Shown: positions 44,276 through 53,712 of the stretch, piece after piece
How the letters are laid out: each line of letters opens with the position of its first letter
Position numbering within the stretch: position 1 is the first letter of the stretch
Assembly (NCBI RefSeq): GCF_002953715.1
Contig: NZ_CP025013.1
Coordinates: forward strand, 248,001 to 312,000
Length of the DNA: 64,000 nucleotides
DNA from: Rhizobium leguminosarum
Lineage (GTDB): Bacteria > Pseudomonadota > Alphaproteobacteria > Rhizobiales > Rhizobiaceae
Direction of reading: 5' to 3'
Position numbers and translations under genes: made by a program
The notes under the pieces: model-generated
What the model was told of the DNA's origin: nothing
Databases searched by the model: none
The model's input: only the letters and a program-made list of their open reading frames with translations

Positions 44276-45325
44276 TCAGGAATCCGACGTGCCCTCCTCC
44301 TCCACGAATATCCCCCAAGCGGCGATGAAGAGAGCGGCTATCAGCGGCCCGATCACGAAACCATTGATGCCTAGTAGAGAAATGCCGCCAATGGTGGAAA
44401 TGAGGACAACATAGTCGGGAAGCTTGGTCTCCCTGCCGACCAGGCGCGGCCGCAGAAGATTATCGACAAGACCGATGACGAGGGCGCCGACCGCAACCAG
44501 CACAATCGCCTTCACCCAAAAGCCGGCCAGGGCCAGGTAAATGGCCGTGGGCACCCAGATCAATGCAGCGCCGACCGCAGGCAGCAGCGACAGGAAGCTC
44601 ATCAGTACGCCCCAAAGAAGGGCTGGCTCGACGCCGAGGGCCCAAAAGGCGATCCCGCCGATCGAACCCTGGATGATGGCGATGATAATATTGCCTCGCA
44701 CGGTCGCGTGAACGACCGAAGTGAATTTGGAGGTGAAGCGAAGGGTATGGGCATCGCTGAGAGGCAGCGCTCGTCTGATGGCGCGGGCAACGGCGCGCCC
44801 ATCCCGGAACATGAAGAATAGGAGATAGAGCATCACGCCGAAGGTGACGAAGAACCGCAGGGTGTTCTGACCGAGGCTCAAGGCGCGTCCGGCAAAAAAA
44901 CCGCCGCCCTGCATCAATGCCGAGGAAACGCGGTCCTGAAACGTATCGACGCCATTCAGCTCGATGCTCCGGAGCCAGTCGCGGAGGAACAAGGGCAATG
45001 CTTCCTGCAGATTATGAATAAAGCTCCGGACGTCGATCTCGCCGCTGTCCATACGTTGATAGAGATGGTTGCCCTGCTGGACGAGTGAACTGAGGACGAT
45101 CAGCCCGGGAATGATCACGACGCAGAGACAGATCAACACAGAGAGCGCTGCAGCAAGGTTTCCCCGCCCACCCAGCCGAGCCTCCATACGGGCGTGAAGC
45201 GGGAAGAAGATGATAGCGAGGACGACTGCCCAGAATATCGCCGAATAGAACGGTAGCACGACGGCGACGAACGCAATGGTCACGAGGACCAGAAGCACAT
45301 AGAAACTGACACGCTGAAGGAGCAT
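44276..45325 (-). CDS. AI-2E family (DUF20) membrane transporter
   Basis: This 349-residue protein has about seven or eight membrane segments. The N-terminal pair is VSFYVLLVLVTIAFVAVVLP and FYSAIFWAVVLAIIFFPLHA. A large soluble loop follows (residues about 85-145), and the conserved C-terminal half contains PAVGAALIWVPTAIYLALAG and NLLRPRLVG. The family includes the AI-2 exporter TqsA and Na+/H+ or small-molecule transporters, so the transported compound is open. It stands alone on the minus strand. Confidence 0.88.
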   Translation of the reverse strand: MLLQRVSFYVLLVLVTIAFVAVVLPFYSAIFWAVVLAIIFFPLHARMEARLGGRGNLAAALSVLICLCVVIIPGLIVLSSLVQQGNHLYQRMDSGEIDVRSFIHNLQEALPLFLRDWLRSIELNGVDTFQDRVSSALMQGGGFFAGRALSLGQNTLRFFVTFGVMLYLLFFMFRDGRAVARAIRRALPLSDAHTLRFTSKFTSVVHATVRGNIIIAIIQGSIGGIAFWALGVEPALLWGVLMSFLSLLPAVGAALIWVPTAIYLALAGFWVKAIVLVAVGALVIGLVDNLLRPRLVGRETKLPDYVVLISTIGGISLLGINGFVIGPLIAALFIAAWGIFVEEEGTSDS

Positions 45326-45401
45326 TCGATCGTTCCGCTTCGAGACCGCGATGATGGTAGCACAGATGCGGCGGCAGCGCGGGGCCTCCCCTCCACCCTA
45401 A

Positions 45402-45620
45402 CGGCGCGATAACGCAGGCGCCGTCTCGCGTGATTTCACCGAACTGGCATATCGATTGGCTTTGCAGGAAGCATCCGGGGCGATCGTCAGATTGCTGAAA
45501 GGTGTCGGGCATTTGCCCCATCATGTGGTCCCTGCCGTGGCGCGACGGATGCTTGGTGATCTTGTGGAGGCATCCGCACAAGAAACGGAACTCCCGCGTG
45601 TGAGGAGCATCGGCTCGTAG
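45402..45620 (+). pseudogene. Remnant of an alpha/beta hydrolase, C-terminal part
   Basis: An open frame without a start codon of its own carries LQEASGAIVRLLKGVGHLPH and then HVVPAVARRMLGDL, and stops at 45618-45620. GVGHLPHHV resembles the catalytic-histidine region of alpha/beta hydrolases. A stop codon lies just before it and the N-terminal three quarters of such a protein are absent, so it is a decayed fragment. The rest of the gap 45326-45856 has no gene; it holds an inverted repeat GATTTTTC...GAAAAATC (45782-45810). Confidence 0.4.
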
Positions 45621-45856
45621 GCGGTTGCGGAAGCGCCATCTCGCAAAGAGTACATGCCGGACTTCAGAGGAGATGAATCCCCGGCCCTTTAATTCGAAGC
45701 GCCGCGGCATTCCAGAGCAACGATGGGGCAATACCAGACACAGGAGGCCCGCGACCCGATCTCTGCCTTTAGGGTGGAGATGATTTTTCTATTGTGGCAA
45801 ATGAAAAATCTGATTTACTGACGCTTCGCTGCTTGGCTTTAAGGGGGATATTGCCG

Positions 45857-46531
45857 ATGCCGTGGACACGCAGAAATATTGTGCTTGGTGGATTGGCGTT
45901 ACTTGGCGCCGGTGCAGTCCGGAAACCGGCATTCGCCGCCGCGTCTTCCTTTTTCGACGGCACCATCGTCGACAATGGCGTGACGTTCCGAAGAACCAAC
46001 TTCGCCAAGATCGACAAGAAGTGGCACCGCCAGGTCGTCAAATATTTCAGCAGCGAGCCGATCGGCACCGTCGTCGTCGATACGAGGCACCATTTCCTCT
46101 ACGTGATCATGGAGAACAAGACGGCCATCCGCTACGGCGTCGGCGTCGGCCGCGAGGGCTTCAAATGGTTTGGCCGCGCGACGATCGACAGCAAATCGCT
46201 TTGGCCGCGCTGGACGCCGCCGCCTGAGATGCGCAAGCGCCATCCCGAACTGCCCGAATTCGTGGCGGGAGGCTCACCGAAAAATCCACTCGGTCCCCGC
46301 GCCATGTATCTGCATCGCGACGGCGTCGACACCGGCTATCGCTTCCACGGCACGCTGGAGCCGTGGAGCATCGGCAAGGATGCGTCGAGCGGCTGTATCC
46401 GCATGTTCAATGAAGACGCCATCGATCTTTACCAGCGTTGCCCGATCGGCACCGCGGTGCAGGTTCTGCCGCATATTGCCGATCAGGCTGAGAATGCCGC
46501 GCAGGTCAGCCAAACAACTCCGGTCGAATGA
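45857..46531 (+). CDS. L,D-transpeptidase (YkuD domain)
   Basis: The protein is 224 residues from the ATG at 45857, preceded by AGGGGGAT; a GTG start at 45794 would add 21 residues with no signal character. The N terminus TRRNIVLGGLALLGAGAVRK is a Tat-like export signal. The YkuD active site reads HGTLEPWSIGKDASSGCIRM with the catalytic cysteine C180. It forms L,D cross-links in peptidoglycan or attaches proteins to it in the periplasm. It overlaps the next gene, an OmpA-type lipoprotein, by four bases, which suggests a joint role at the cell envelope. Confidence 0.92.
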   Translation: MPWTRRNIVLGGLALLGAGAVRKPAFAAASSFFDGTIVDNGVTFRRTNFAKIDKKWHRQVVKYFSSEPIGTVVVDTRHHFLYVIMENKTAIRYGVGVGREGFKWFGRATIDSKSLWPRWTPPPEMRKRHPELPEFVAGGSPKNPLGPRAMYLHRDGVDTGYRFHGTLEPWSIGKDASSGCIRMFNEDAIDLYQRCPIGTAVQVLPHIADQAENAAQVSQTTPVE

Positions 46532-47082
46532 GGAATATCACCCTGATGTCTGCTCCGACCGGATATGTGAGGCGCCTTGCCGGCGCAGCCATGCTCCTGG
46601 CGCTCGCCGCCTGCAGCACCACCGATATCGCCTCCGTGGAAGAACCTGCTGCGGCGCCGATGACCGGCCAGACCAACGATCCGGCGCCTGGTTTCGAGAA
46701 TGTTGCGATGGGCAGCGAAGAGGATTTCATCCTCAATGTCGGCCGGCGGATCTACTTCAAGCAGGATTCCGCAACACTCGATTCTGTCGCCATGGCAACA
46801 TTGGATAACCAAGCCGCCTGGCTCAACAAGAACCCGTCCTGGCTGCTCAAGCTGCAGGGATTTGCCGACGATTCCGGCTCCGCATCCAAGATGGAGACGC
46901 TGTCGCAGAAGCGCGCCGATGCCGCGATGGCCTATCTCGCCTCGAAGGGCGTGGAGGCCAGGCGCATGTGGGCCAAGGGCTACGGCAACGACCGCGAAGT
47001 CCGCGATTGCACGGAGCGCTCTTGCAAGGTCCAGAACAGGCGCGTCGTCTCCAATCTGCGCGCTCAGCCCGACGCGGTCTGA
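46528..47082 (+). CDS. OmpA/Pal-like peptidoglycan-binding lipoprotein
   Basis: This 184-residue protein has a signal peptide with lipobox LAAC at about residues 26-29 (LAGAAMLLALAACSTTD), then a linker and a C-terminal OmpA domain: RRIYFKQDSATLDSVAMATL, LQGFADDSG and SQKRADAAMAYLASKGVEAR. The GYGNDREV segment completes the peptidoglycan-binding site. It should be anchored in the outer membrane and hold diaminopimelate in the wall. It is coupled to the L,D-transpeptidase gene by ATGA. It may start at the internal ATG seven codons later. Confidence 0.9.
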   Translation: MRNITLMSAPTGYVRRLAGAAMLLALAACSTTDIASVEEPAAAPMTGQTNDPAPGFENVAMGSEEDFILNVGRRIYFKQDSATLDSVAMATLDNQAAWLNKNPSWLLKLQGFADDSGSASKMETLSQKRADAAMAYLASKGVEARRMWAKGYGNDREVRDCTERSCKVQNRRVVSNLRAQPDAV

Positions 47083-47102
47083 TCGCAGATCGAACCACTC
47101 AA

Positions 47103-47126
47103 CGCTTGGCGCGGACGCGCCAAGCG
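47103..47126. terminator. Hairpin between convergent genes
   Basis: CGCTTGGCGC (47103-47112) and GCGCCAAGCG (47117-47126) form a perfect 10-bp stem around GGAC. No T run follows. It lies between the convergent lipoprotein and beta-glucosidase genes and probably ends transcription from both sides. Confidence 0.55.
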
Positions 47127-47176
47127 CTATCGGCCGGGCTCAGCTCGAATACGACATGGATCTCGCTAGCCTGCGT

Positions 47177-49639
47177 TTAATACGAAGGTGGCAGTACATA
47201 TTCGAGTGGTGACGGCAGATCGATGATGAACCTGATATCCGCGGCATTCGACGCCACAATCAGCTGGTAATCGCCGGGTTCGGCGCGGAAGGCCCCGGCC
47301 TCGATGTCGAAATAAGCGAGATCGCGCGGCAGGATCTTCATTTCGGCCGTCCCAGTCTCACCGGGCAGCAGCGAAAGCTTTGCGAAGGCGCGCAGTTCCT
47401 TGTCCGGCCGCTCCACCCTGGATTTTGGCGAACGCACATAGAGCTGGACCAGTTCCGATCCGGCCCGATCACCGATATTGGTCAGATCGATGCTGACAGT
47501 CAGGCCCTCGGTACCCATGTCGCTCGCCGACAGGCGCGGCTCACCCCAGCTGAAGCGCGTATATCCAAGGCCGAAACCGAAGGGGAAGAGCGGCTCGACA
47601 GCGCGTGTATCGTGGTGACGGTAGCCGACGAACACGCCTTCGGCATAGCGCACATGCCCATCCTTGCCGGGATAAACGGCTGTATCGCCCGTCATGGCGG
47701 AATTGTCGGCAAGCGCCTTCGGGAATGTCTGCGGCAGGCGCCCACCGGGCTCGACATCGCCGAACAGGACATCGGCAACGGCATTGCCCAGCTCCTGCCC
47801 GGGATACCAGATCTGTAGCACGGCGCGAACCTTGCCGAGCCAGGGCATTTCTAGCGGACCGCCGGTCTGCAGCACGACCACGGTGTTGGCGTTGACGGCC
47901 GCAACCCGCTCGATCAGTTCCTCCTGCCGGCCCGGAAGCCGCATGTCGGGCAGGTCCAAGCCCTCGGTGTCCCATTCGCCGTCGCGGCCGACGAAGAGAA
48001 GCGCCACATCGGCATTCAGCGCCGTTTCGACGGCGTCCTCGATATCGGCCTCGCCCAAGGGCTTTTCGACGCCGAACCGAATGGCCGTGAGGTTGATCCC
48101 CTCCCCGTTCGCCACCGGCGGATCGTACTCGACGGTGACGGCATGGGCTCGGCCCGCATCGAGCGCCACCGTGCCGCGCTGTTCGTCATTGGCCGTGCCG
48201 AAATAGTTTTCGCCGCGTGTCCAGCGGTCATGGCCGTCGACGGTGAGCCTGCCATCGACGAAGAGCCGGGCCAGTCCGGCATTGGTCATGCCGAAGACAT
48301 GATCGCCGCTCTCCTCCGGCACGAATTGCATCGTCATCCGTGCCGAGAAATCGGTGGGGTCGAGCTCGGTCGACGGCAGCTCGAACCAGAAGAACTCACC
48401 CTTGTCGACGGTCTCGACATGAAGCGGATTGCCCCGGCAACCGCGCCCCTTGAAATATTCGACGGTGATCTTTCCCTTGGCCACCTCGATCAGACGGTTA
48501 TGGCGGCAGCCGACGGCGTGGCTGACGCTGTTGGCATTGGAAAGGGCGGCTCGAATGCCTTCGAGTGGGCTGACCGTATAATGCGCCGCGATCTGCGCGC
48601 TGCCGCCGCCCATGACACGCGCGCTCGCGGCGTTGGGTCCGATGACGGCGATCCGGTCGAGCGATGCCTTGGCAAGCGGCAGCATGCCATCGTTCTTCAA
48701 AAGGACCGCGCCTTCCGCGCCGAGACGCCGGATCAGCGCTCGGTCTTCCGGCAGGTCGACCGCCTGCTCCGTGAGGTCGGGCCTCTTCTCGAACGCGCCG
48801 ACCCGCTCGAGCAGCAGCAGGATCCGCCGCGCCGCCGCCCGCACCGTGGCGGCTTCGACGCTGCCCTCGCGCACGGCCGCAACCAGCTTCTCGCCGCGCT
48901 CGCGCGCCGGGCCGGGCATTTCGAGATCGAGACCGGCATTGATCGTCTCGGCCGTCGAATGCGAACCGAACCAGTCGGACATGACGATCCCGTCGAATCC
49001 CCATTCCTCGCGCAGCACCTTGGTCAGCAGCCACTCATGCTCGCTGGTATAGGTGCCGTTGAGGCGGTTATAGGAGGACATGACGGCCATCACGCCAGCG
49101 CGCCGGACGGCCTGTTCGAAGGGCGGAAAGTAGATTTCGCGCAGCGTCCGCTCGTCGATATCGGAAGACATGGTCTGCCGCTCGATCTCGGATTCGTTGC
49201 CGGCGAAGTGCTTGATCGTCGCCGCGATCCCCTGGCTCTGCACGCCTTTGATATAGGCGACCGCGAGTTCCGCGGTCAGCATCGGATCCTCGGAATAACA
49301 TTCGAAATTTCGCCCGTTGAGCCCGGAACGATGGATATTCACCGTGGGCGCGAGCAGTACGGCGGCACCCTTGCTCTTCGCTTGGCGGGCAAGCGCCACA
49401 CCCATGCGCTCGACCAGGTCGGGATTCCATGTGGCGCCGAGCGCTATGGCAGTGGGAAAGCAGGTCGCCTTGACGCCGCCGACCAGCGAACCCGCGCCGC
49501 GGGCGCCATTCGGGCCGTCCGTCACCTTGATCTTCGGCACATCAAGACGCTCAACGGGAACCGTCGTCCAGAAGTCGGCGCCGGACAGCAGGGAGACCTG
49601 CTCCTCGAGCGTCATCTTGTCGAGAATGGAATCGATCAT
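47177..49639 (-). CDS. Beta-glucosidase, glycoside hydrolase family 3 with PA14 insert
   Basis: This 820-residue protein has the full GH3 layout. The (beta/alpha)8 domain holds the nucleophile D222 in GFDGIVMSDWFGSHST; the second domain begins after VRAAARRILLLLERVG. A PA14 sugar-binding insert lies at about residues 390-530 (VPEESGDHVFGMTNAGLARL), and a fibronectin-III-like domain ends the protein (LTNIGDRAGSELVQLYVRSP). No signal peptide is seen, so it acts in the cytoplasm on imported beta-glucosides. A TetR regulator is divergent from it, with an operator between. Confidence 0.94.
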   Translation of the reverse strand: MIDSILDKMTLEEQVSLLSGADFWTTVPVERLDVPKIKVTDGPNGARGAGSLVGGVKATCFPTAIALGATWNPDLVERMGVALARQAKSKGAAVLLAPTVNIHRSGLNGRNFECYSEDPMLTAELAVAYIKGVQSQGIAATIKHFAGNESEIERQTMSSDIDERTLREIYFPPFEQAVRRAGVMAVMSSYNRLNGTYTSEHEWLLTKVLREEWGFDGIVMSDWFGSHSTAETINAGLDLEMPGPARERGEKLVAAVREGSVEAATVRAAARRILLLLERVGAFEKRPDLTEQAVDLPEDRALIRRLGAEGAVLLKNDGMLPLAKASLDRIAVIGPNAASARVMGGGSAQIAAHYTVSPLEGIRAALSNANSVSHAVGCRHNRLIEVAKGKITVEYFKGRGCRGNPLHVETVDKGEFFWFELPSTELDPTDFSARMTMQFVPEESGDHVFGMTNAGLARLFVDGRLTVDGHDRWTRGENYFGTANDEQRGTVALDAGRAHAVTVEYDPPVANGEGINLTAIRFGVEKPLGEADIEDAVETALNADVALLFVGRDGEWDTEGLDLPDMRLPGRQEELIERVAAVNANTVVVLQTGGPLEMPWLGKVRAVLQIWYPGQELGNAVADVLFGDVEPGGRLPQTFPKALADNSAMTGDTAVYPGKDGHVRYAEGVFVGYRHHDTRAVEPLFPFGFGLGYTRFSWGEPRLSASDMGTEGLTVSIDLTNIGDRAGSELVQLYVRSPKSRVERPDKELRAFAKLSLLPGETGTAEMKILPRDLAYFDIEAGAFRAEPGDYQLIVASNAADIRFIIDLPSPLEYVLPPSY

Positions 49640-49756
49640 GCAAACCTCCCCTTCAATCGAATTTCGGGTGCCGCGAAGTATTGCCGGAGCGTGCGCGGTG
49701 CTAACTCCTCCGGCGGCAAACGCGAACTTCTCAGCGCGTAAGGCAGCTCTTAAACC

Positions 49757-49772
49757 TACCGATTACTCGGTA
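49757..49772. promoter_or_regulatory. TetR-type operator between beta-glucosidase and TetR genes
   Basis: TACCGATTACTCGGTA has perfect arms TACCGA and TCGGTA four bases apart. It lies about 118 bases before the beta-glucosidase start and 71 bases before the TetR start, so one site could control both. Confidence 0.62.
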
Positions 49773-49842
49773 TTTTTAAGATGTCAACTGGCGAAGCCTG
49801 ATGTATGGATAAAGAGCGCCGGAGAAACCGGCGGGAGAGACG

Positions 49843-50481
49843 ATGGCAGAGTTTTCCGAATCGATGACCGGACAGGACGAAAAGCGACGACGCAGATCCC
49901 GCAAGGGCGAGGCGCGCCGCGCGGAGATCCTGACGGCTGCGATGCGGCGCTTCGCCGAAGACGGCTACCAGAATGCCGCCATCGGCGATGTGGCCCGCGA
50001 CGTCGGCCTGTCGCTGCCCGGCCTGCTGCACCATTTCCCGACCAAGGTCGATCTGCTGCTCGCCATTCTGGACAAGCGCGATCTCGAAAGCGAAAGCTTC
50101 ATCGGGCCCTATCGTTCCGATCTCCGCGGCCTGCTCAAGGGCATGGTCGAGGTCTTCCGCCGCAACGCGGAAATGGTCGAGGTCATCAGGGCTTTCGCCA
50201 TCCTGAATGCCGAGAGCCTCATGAAGGATCACCCGGCCAAGGCATGGTTTCTCGATCGCGCCACTCAGCTGCAGAATGACATCGCCGCGACCTTCGAAGA
50301 GGCCGTCGCCGATGACTCGATCGACGGCGAGATTGATGGCAGGGCGATGGCGGCCGAACTGATCGCCGTGATGGACGGCCTTCAGATGCTCTGGCTGCGC
50401 GATCCCGCCCGCTTCGATATGGTCGGCGGGTTGGAAGCCTATATCAGCCGCCTGCTGGTGAGCCTTGGTTTAGAGGGCTGA
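49843..50481 (+). CDS. TetR family regulator of the beta-glucosidase gene
   Basis: This 212-residue protein has a basic N-terminal arm (KRRRRSRKGEARRAEILTAA) and a TetR helix-turn-helix in AIGDVARDVGLSLPGLLHHF followed by PTKVDLL. The C-terminal domain, GRAMAAELIAVMDGLQMLWL, resembles the BetI/TetR_C group. It is divergent from the GH3 gene and probably represses it. The start at 49843 is preferred; a second ATG seven codons later is possible. The inducer is unknown. Confidence 0.88.
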   Translation: MAEFSESMTGQDEKRRRRSRKGEARRAEILTAAMRRFAEDGYQNAAIGDVARDVGLSLPGLLHHFPTKVDLLLAILDKRDLESESFIGPYRSDLRGLLKGMVEVFRRNAEMVEVIRAFAILNAESLMKDHPAKAWFLDRATQLQNDIAATFEEAVADDSIDGEIDGRAMAAELIAVMDGLQMLWLRDPARFDMVGGLEAYISRLLVSLGLEG

Positions 50482-50493
50482 ATTGAGTTGAGC

Positions 50494-50513
50494 GCCGCGG
50501 ATCATTCCGCGGC
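50494..50513. terminator. Hairpin between convergent TetR and mannosidase genes
   Basis: GCCGCGGA (50494-50501) and TCCGCGGC (50506-50513) form a perfect 8-bp stem with loop TCAT, 13 bases after the TetR stop and 38 bases from the mannosidase stop. No T run is present. Confidence 0.5.
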
Positions 50514-50550
50514 ACCGAAGTGAAAGAGAGCCGTCGGCCAAGACATAGCC

Positions 50551-53500
50551 TCAGGCTTTCTTCAGCTTCCAGGTCCGGATTTCGAACGGCATGATGTCGG
50601 CAGGTCCCTTTCGCTCCATCGGCTCTTCGAGAATGTTCAGCGGCTGGGATGCTGCCCATCCGGAAGGCAGGCCGAGGGAGAGGTTACCGCGCCGGCCGGC
50701 CGGTTCGTAAAGGCGCAGGATGAGACCATCGCCCTCTTCCGCCGGCTTCAGGCCTGAGAACGCGACGGGGATGCCGGTGACCGCAAGCGGCGCAAAAGTG
50801 CCGGCGGAGAGGCCGCTGGCTTCGGCTGAGACGAGCGGTTGGTTGAGATCGATCGCCTCGTCGAGAACGCCGCCTTCATGCCAGGTGCCTTCATGCGGCA
50901 TCAGTGCATAGGTGAAGCTCTGTTCACCTTCGTCGGCCAGCGGATCCGGATAGATCGGCCCGCGCACGAGGCTCATGCCGATCACATTGCCACGGGCGCT
51001 ATGGCCGTATTTGGCATTGTTGAGCAGCGCGACCCCGAAGTCCGGCTCGCTGATATCGACGAAGCGATGCGCGACGGCCTCGAACATCGCCTGCTCCCAG
51101 GACGTATTCGTGTGCGTTGCCCGCTCGACGATGCCGAAGGCGCATTCGAAGGTCGCCTTGCGGGCCTGCGCGGCGACCGGGTTCAGGGTTCGAAGCAGTG
51201 TGCGGCGATCATGCCAGTCGATCGTCGTTTCGATGTCGAGCCGCCTGGCGTTGGCCGTCAGCACATAGGTCTGCGTAACGCTCGAATTCCGGTAGCGGTA
51301 AACGACGCGGATCGCCGCGCGGTGCGGCCCGTCTTCAACGAGGGTGATACTCTCAGGCGCATCGAGGCGGACGGCCTTTTCGGCATAATCCGCATCGATG
51401 TCCCAGGCGTCCCAGTTGCGCGGCTTGTCGGCCGGATAGACCCAGAGCTGATTTGCCGAGCCGTCGACCGCTTCCCGGCCCGTTGCCTTGTGAAGCAGGC
51501 TCGAAACCGCCCCGTCCTTGCCGATGGCGACCGAGAGGTGGTCGTTTTCGAGACGGTCGGGGCCTGCCTTCAGCCCGCCTGCCGGCCTGAGCGAGCCCTT
51601 GTCGAAGACCGCGACGGACAAGGGGGCAACGAGATCCGCGGCCGCGACGACCGTGCCGTCGGAGAGCGTTGCGCTGAGCGGCCTGGCCGCAAGAGACGGA
51701 TTGACGACGACGAGGGCATCGCCAACCCCGCCCTTCGGTAGCTTGGCCGACAGCGCCTGCAATGATTTTGCCTGCTCGGCCTTGGCATGGTCGATGACGC
51801 CGCCCAGTTCCTGCTCTGCATCCTGATAGACTTCACGGATGCTCGAGCCCGGCAGAATGTCGTGAAATTCGTTCTTCAGCACCACGCGCCAATCCGCTTC
51901 GAGGTTTCGGGGCCTGTCTGCTCCAAGCATATGCGCCAGCGAAGCGATGGTTTCGGCGGTGATCAGCGCACGTTCGGCCTGGCGATGTTTGCGCTTGACG
52001 CCGCTTTGCGACGTCAGCGTGGCGCGGTGCAGTTCGAGATAGATTTCACCGTCCCACACCGGAAGGTTCTTTTCCCCAGCGGTGCGGTGCGCCTGCTCGT
52101 AATAGCTTTTGACGGTGCCCCAGCGTGCCTGCGGGATCGCCGGGAAATCGCGCAACTGCACCTCGCGCTCGACCATTTCCGGCGTGACGCCGCCGCCGCC
52201 ATCGCCGTAACCGACGGCCAGCAGCGAGGTATCGTGTTGCGTCTTGCCGCGGAAATTCTTCCATGTCGGCACGTAGCAATCGGCTTGCACGAAGCCGTTG
52301 TAACCCTGCATCGGATTGTCGAACGTATGGGTCAGCACCTGGCTGCCATCGAGACCCTTCCACCAGAAGAGATCGGAGGGGATATGGTTGGTCTCGCTCC
52401 AGTTGACCTTGATCGTGAAGAAGCTGTCGATGCCACCCTGTCTCAGGATCTGAGGCAGCGCGCCGGAGAAGCCGAAGCAATCCGGCAGCCAGCAGACCGT
52501 ATGGCGCGTCCCGAAGGTCTTTTCGAAATAACGCTGGCCATAGAGAACCTGACGGGCGAGGCTTTCGCCGGTCGGCATGTTCGTGTCGGGCTCCACCCAC
52601 ATGCCGCCGACGGTTTCCCACTTTCCGTCCGTGACCTTCTTCTTGATGCGATCGAGAAGCTTCGGGTCTTCCTCTTCCATCTGCGCGTAATAATGGGCGG
52701 TCGATTGATTGAAGCGGAAATCGTCAGAACGCTCCATCAGCGAGAGGGCCGTATTGAAGGTGCGCCGCATTTTCCGCCGCGTCTCGCGATAGGGCCAAAG
52801 CCAGGCGAGATCGATATGCGCATGGCCCGTCAGCAGCAGTTCTCCATTCGGCGGGAAGCGCTTCTGCAGCTCCTTCAACCGCGCCGTCAGAGCCTCGAAG
52901 GCCGTGGCTGCCGAGCCGCTCTGCTCTTCCGTGAGGCCCGCCGGATTTGCCTCAAGCTCCGGCAGTTCCCAGATCTTCTGCTGCATGACGGCGCCGGATG
53001 TGCGGGAGATATAAGCCGCCGTATCCGACGGCCAATCGAGACTGCGCAACGCGTGCTCGGCGGCATCCATCAGATGCGGCACGACTTCATGCTCGCCGAG
53101 CACCTCGATTGCCTCGGCAACCTGCTTCAACAGAAGATGCAGGCGGTGAGCGGGACCGTCGAGCCAGATAAACCGGGCCTTGTTGAGCCTCGGAGCGCGA
53201 TTGGGCTCGCCGAACGGAAACCGGGCGACGGTTTCCGTTGCGATCGAAAAGCGGTGACCCTTCACCGGGAATTCTTGATGATAGGGATCGAGACCGAATG
53301 TTTCGGTCTCACCGTCGGGATAGCTCAGCGTAATCAGGCTCTCGCCGCCGAGATCGAGCTGCAGGCGAATATCTGCCAGAGGCCACGCCTCCGGCGCTTC
53401 AGCGGTCACGGCGAATTGCACCATCCCCTGGCGGTGCGGCCAATTCTGCTGATGTGCGATCGGCTCGCCCTCGAAAGTCCAGCCGTCGATCGCAGCGCTT

Positions 53501-53577
53501 TGTCGATCTCGCCAATGAGCCAACTCGGCAATGCGAACTTTGAGACGATCGAGGCGCTGGGCAATGGTCAGAGGCAT
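50551..53577 (-). CDS. Alpha-mannosidase, glycoside hydrolase family 38
   Basis: This 1008-residue protein matches bacterial GH38 in length. After an N-terminal beta domain, the catalytic domain starts LLLTGHAHIDLAWLWPYRE, where H254-type and D256 residues bind zinc (H252, H254, D256). The nucleophile is D366 in VCWLPDCFGFSGALPQIL. VLKNEFHDILPGSSIREVYQ carries the second zinc histidine. The C-terminal beta-sandwich domains end in EIRTWKLKK. There is no signal peptide, so it trims imported alpha-mannosides in the cytoplasm. It is divergent from a ROK regulator with 237 bases between. Confidence 0.94.
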   Translation of the reverse strand: MPLTIAQRLDRLKVRIAELAHWRDRQSAAIDGWTFEGEPIAHQQNWPHRQGMVQFAVTAEAPEAWPLADIRLQLDLGGESLITLSYPDGETETFGLDPYHQEFPVKGHRFSIATETVARFPFGEPNRAPRLNKARFIWLDGPAHRLHLLLKQVAEAIEVLGEHEVVPHLMDAAEHALRSLDWPSDTAAYISRTSGAVMQQKIWELPELEANPAGLTEEQSGSAATAFEALTARLKELQKRFPPNGELLLTGHAHIDLAWLWPYRETRRKMRRTFNTALSLMERSDDFRFNQSTAHYYAQMEEEDPKLLDRIKKKVTDGKWETVGGMWVEPDTNMPTGESLARQVLYGQRYFEKTFGTRHTVCWLPDCFGFSGALPQILRQGGIDSFFTIKVNWSETNHIPSDLFWWKGLDGSQVLTHTFDNPMQGYNGFVQADCYVPTWKNFRGKTQHDTSLLAVGYGDGGGGVTPEMVEREVQLRDFPAIPQARWGTVKSYYEQAHRTAGEKNLPVWDGEIYLELHRATLTSQSGVKRKHRQAERALITAETIASLAHMLGADRPRNLEADWRVVLKNEFHDILPGSSIREVYQDAEQELGGVIDHAKAEQAKSLQALSAKLPKGGVGDALVVVNPSLAARPLSATLSDGTVVAAADLVAPLSVAVFDKGSLRPAGGLKAGPDRLENDHLSVAIGKDGAVSSLLHKATGREAVDGSANQLWVYPADKPRNWDAWDIDADYAEKAVRLDAPESITLVEDGPHRAAIRVVYRYRNSSVTQTYVLTANARRLDIETTIDWHDRRTLLRTLNPVAAQARKATFECAFGIVERATHTNTSWEQAMFEAVAHRFVDISEPDFGVALLNNAKYGHSARGNVIGMSLVRGPIYPDPLADEGEQSFTYALMPHEGTWHEGGVLDEAIDLNQPLVSAEASGLSAGTFAPLAVTGIPVAFSGLKPAEEGDGLILRLYEPAGRRGNLSLGLPSGWAASQPLNILEEPMERKGPADIMPFEIRTWKLKKA

Positions 53578-53712
53578 GGCTTATCCTGTTTAAAATCGAC
53601 GGCTGACAATTTTGTCGTCAAGCTTTTGGGGCCGTGGTCATGGTTTTGGGGGAGATGACGCGACCGACATCGCGACTTGCCCGGTCCCGCTCCTCCAACA
53701 GTCCCGATGCTC

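Noticed and set aside
45012..45731. Minus-strand frame of 239 residues covering the start of the AI-2E family gene
   Set aside because: It overlaps the well supported transporter in another frame and has no motif; the plus-strand hydrolase remnant explains part of the region better.
48143..49741. 532-residue open frame antisense to the GH3 gene
   Set aside because: The GH3 frame has catalytic and domain motifs throughout; the antisense frame has none.
51787..53658. 623-residue open frame antisense to the GH38 gene
   Set aside because: No recognisable motif, and it covers conserved catalytic codons of the mannosidase.
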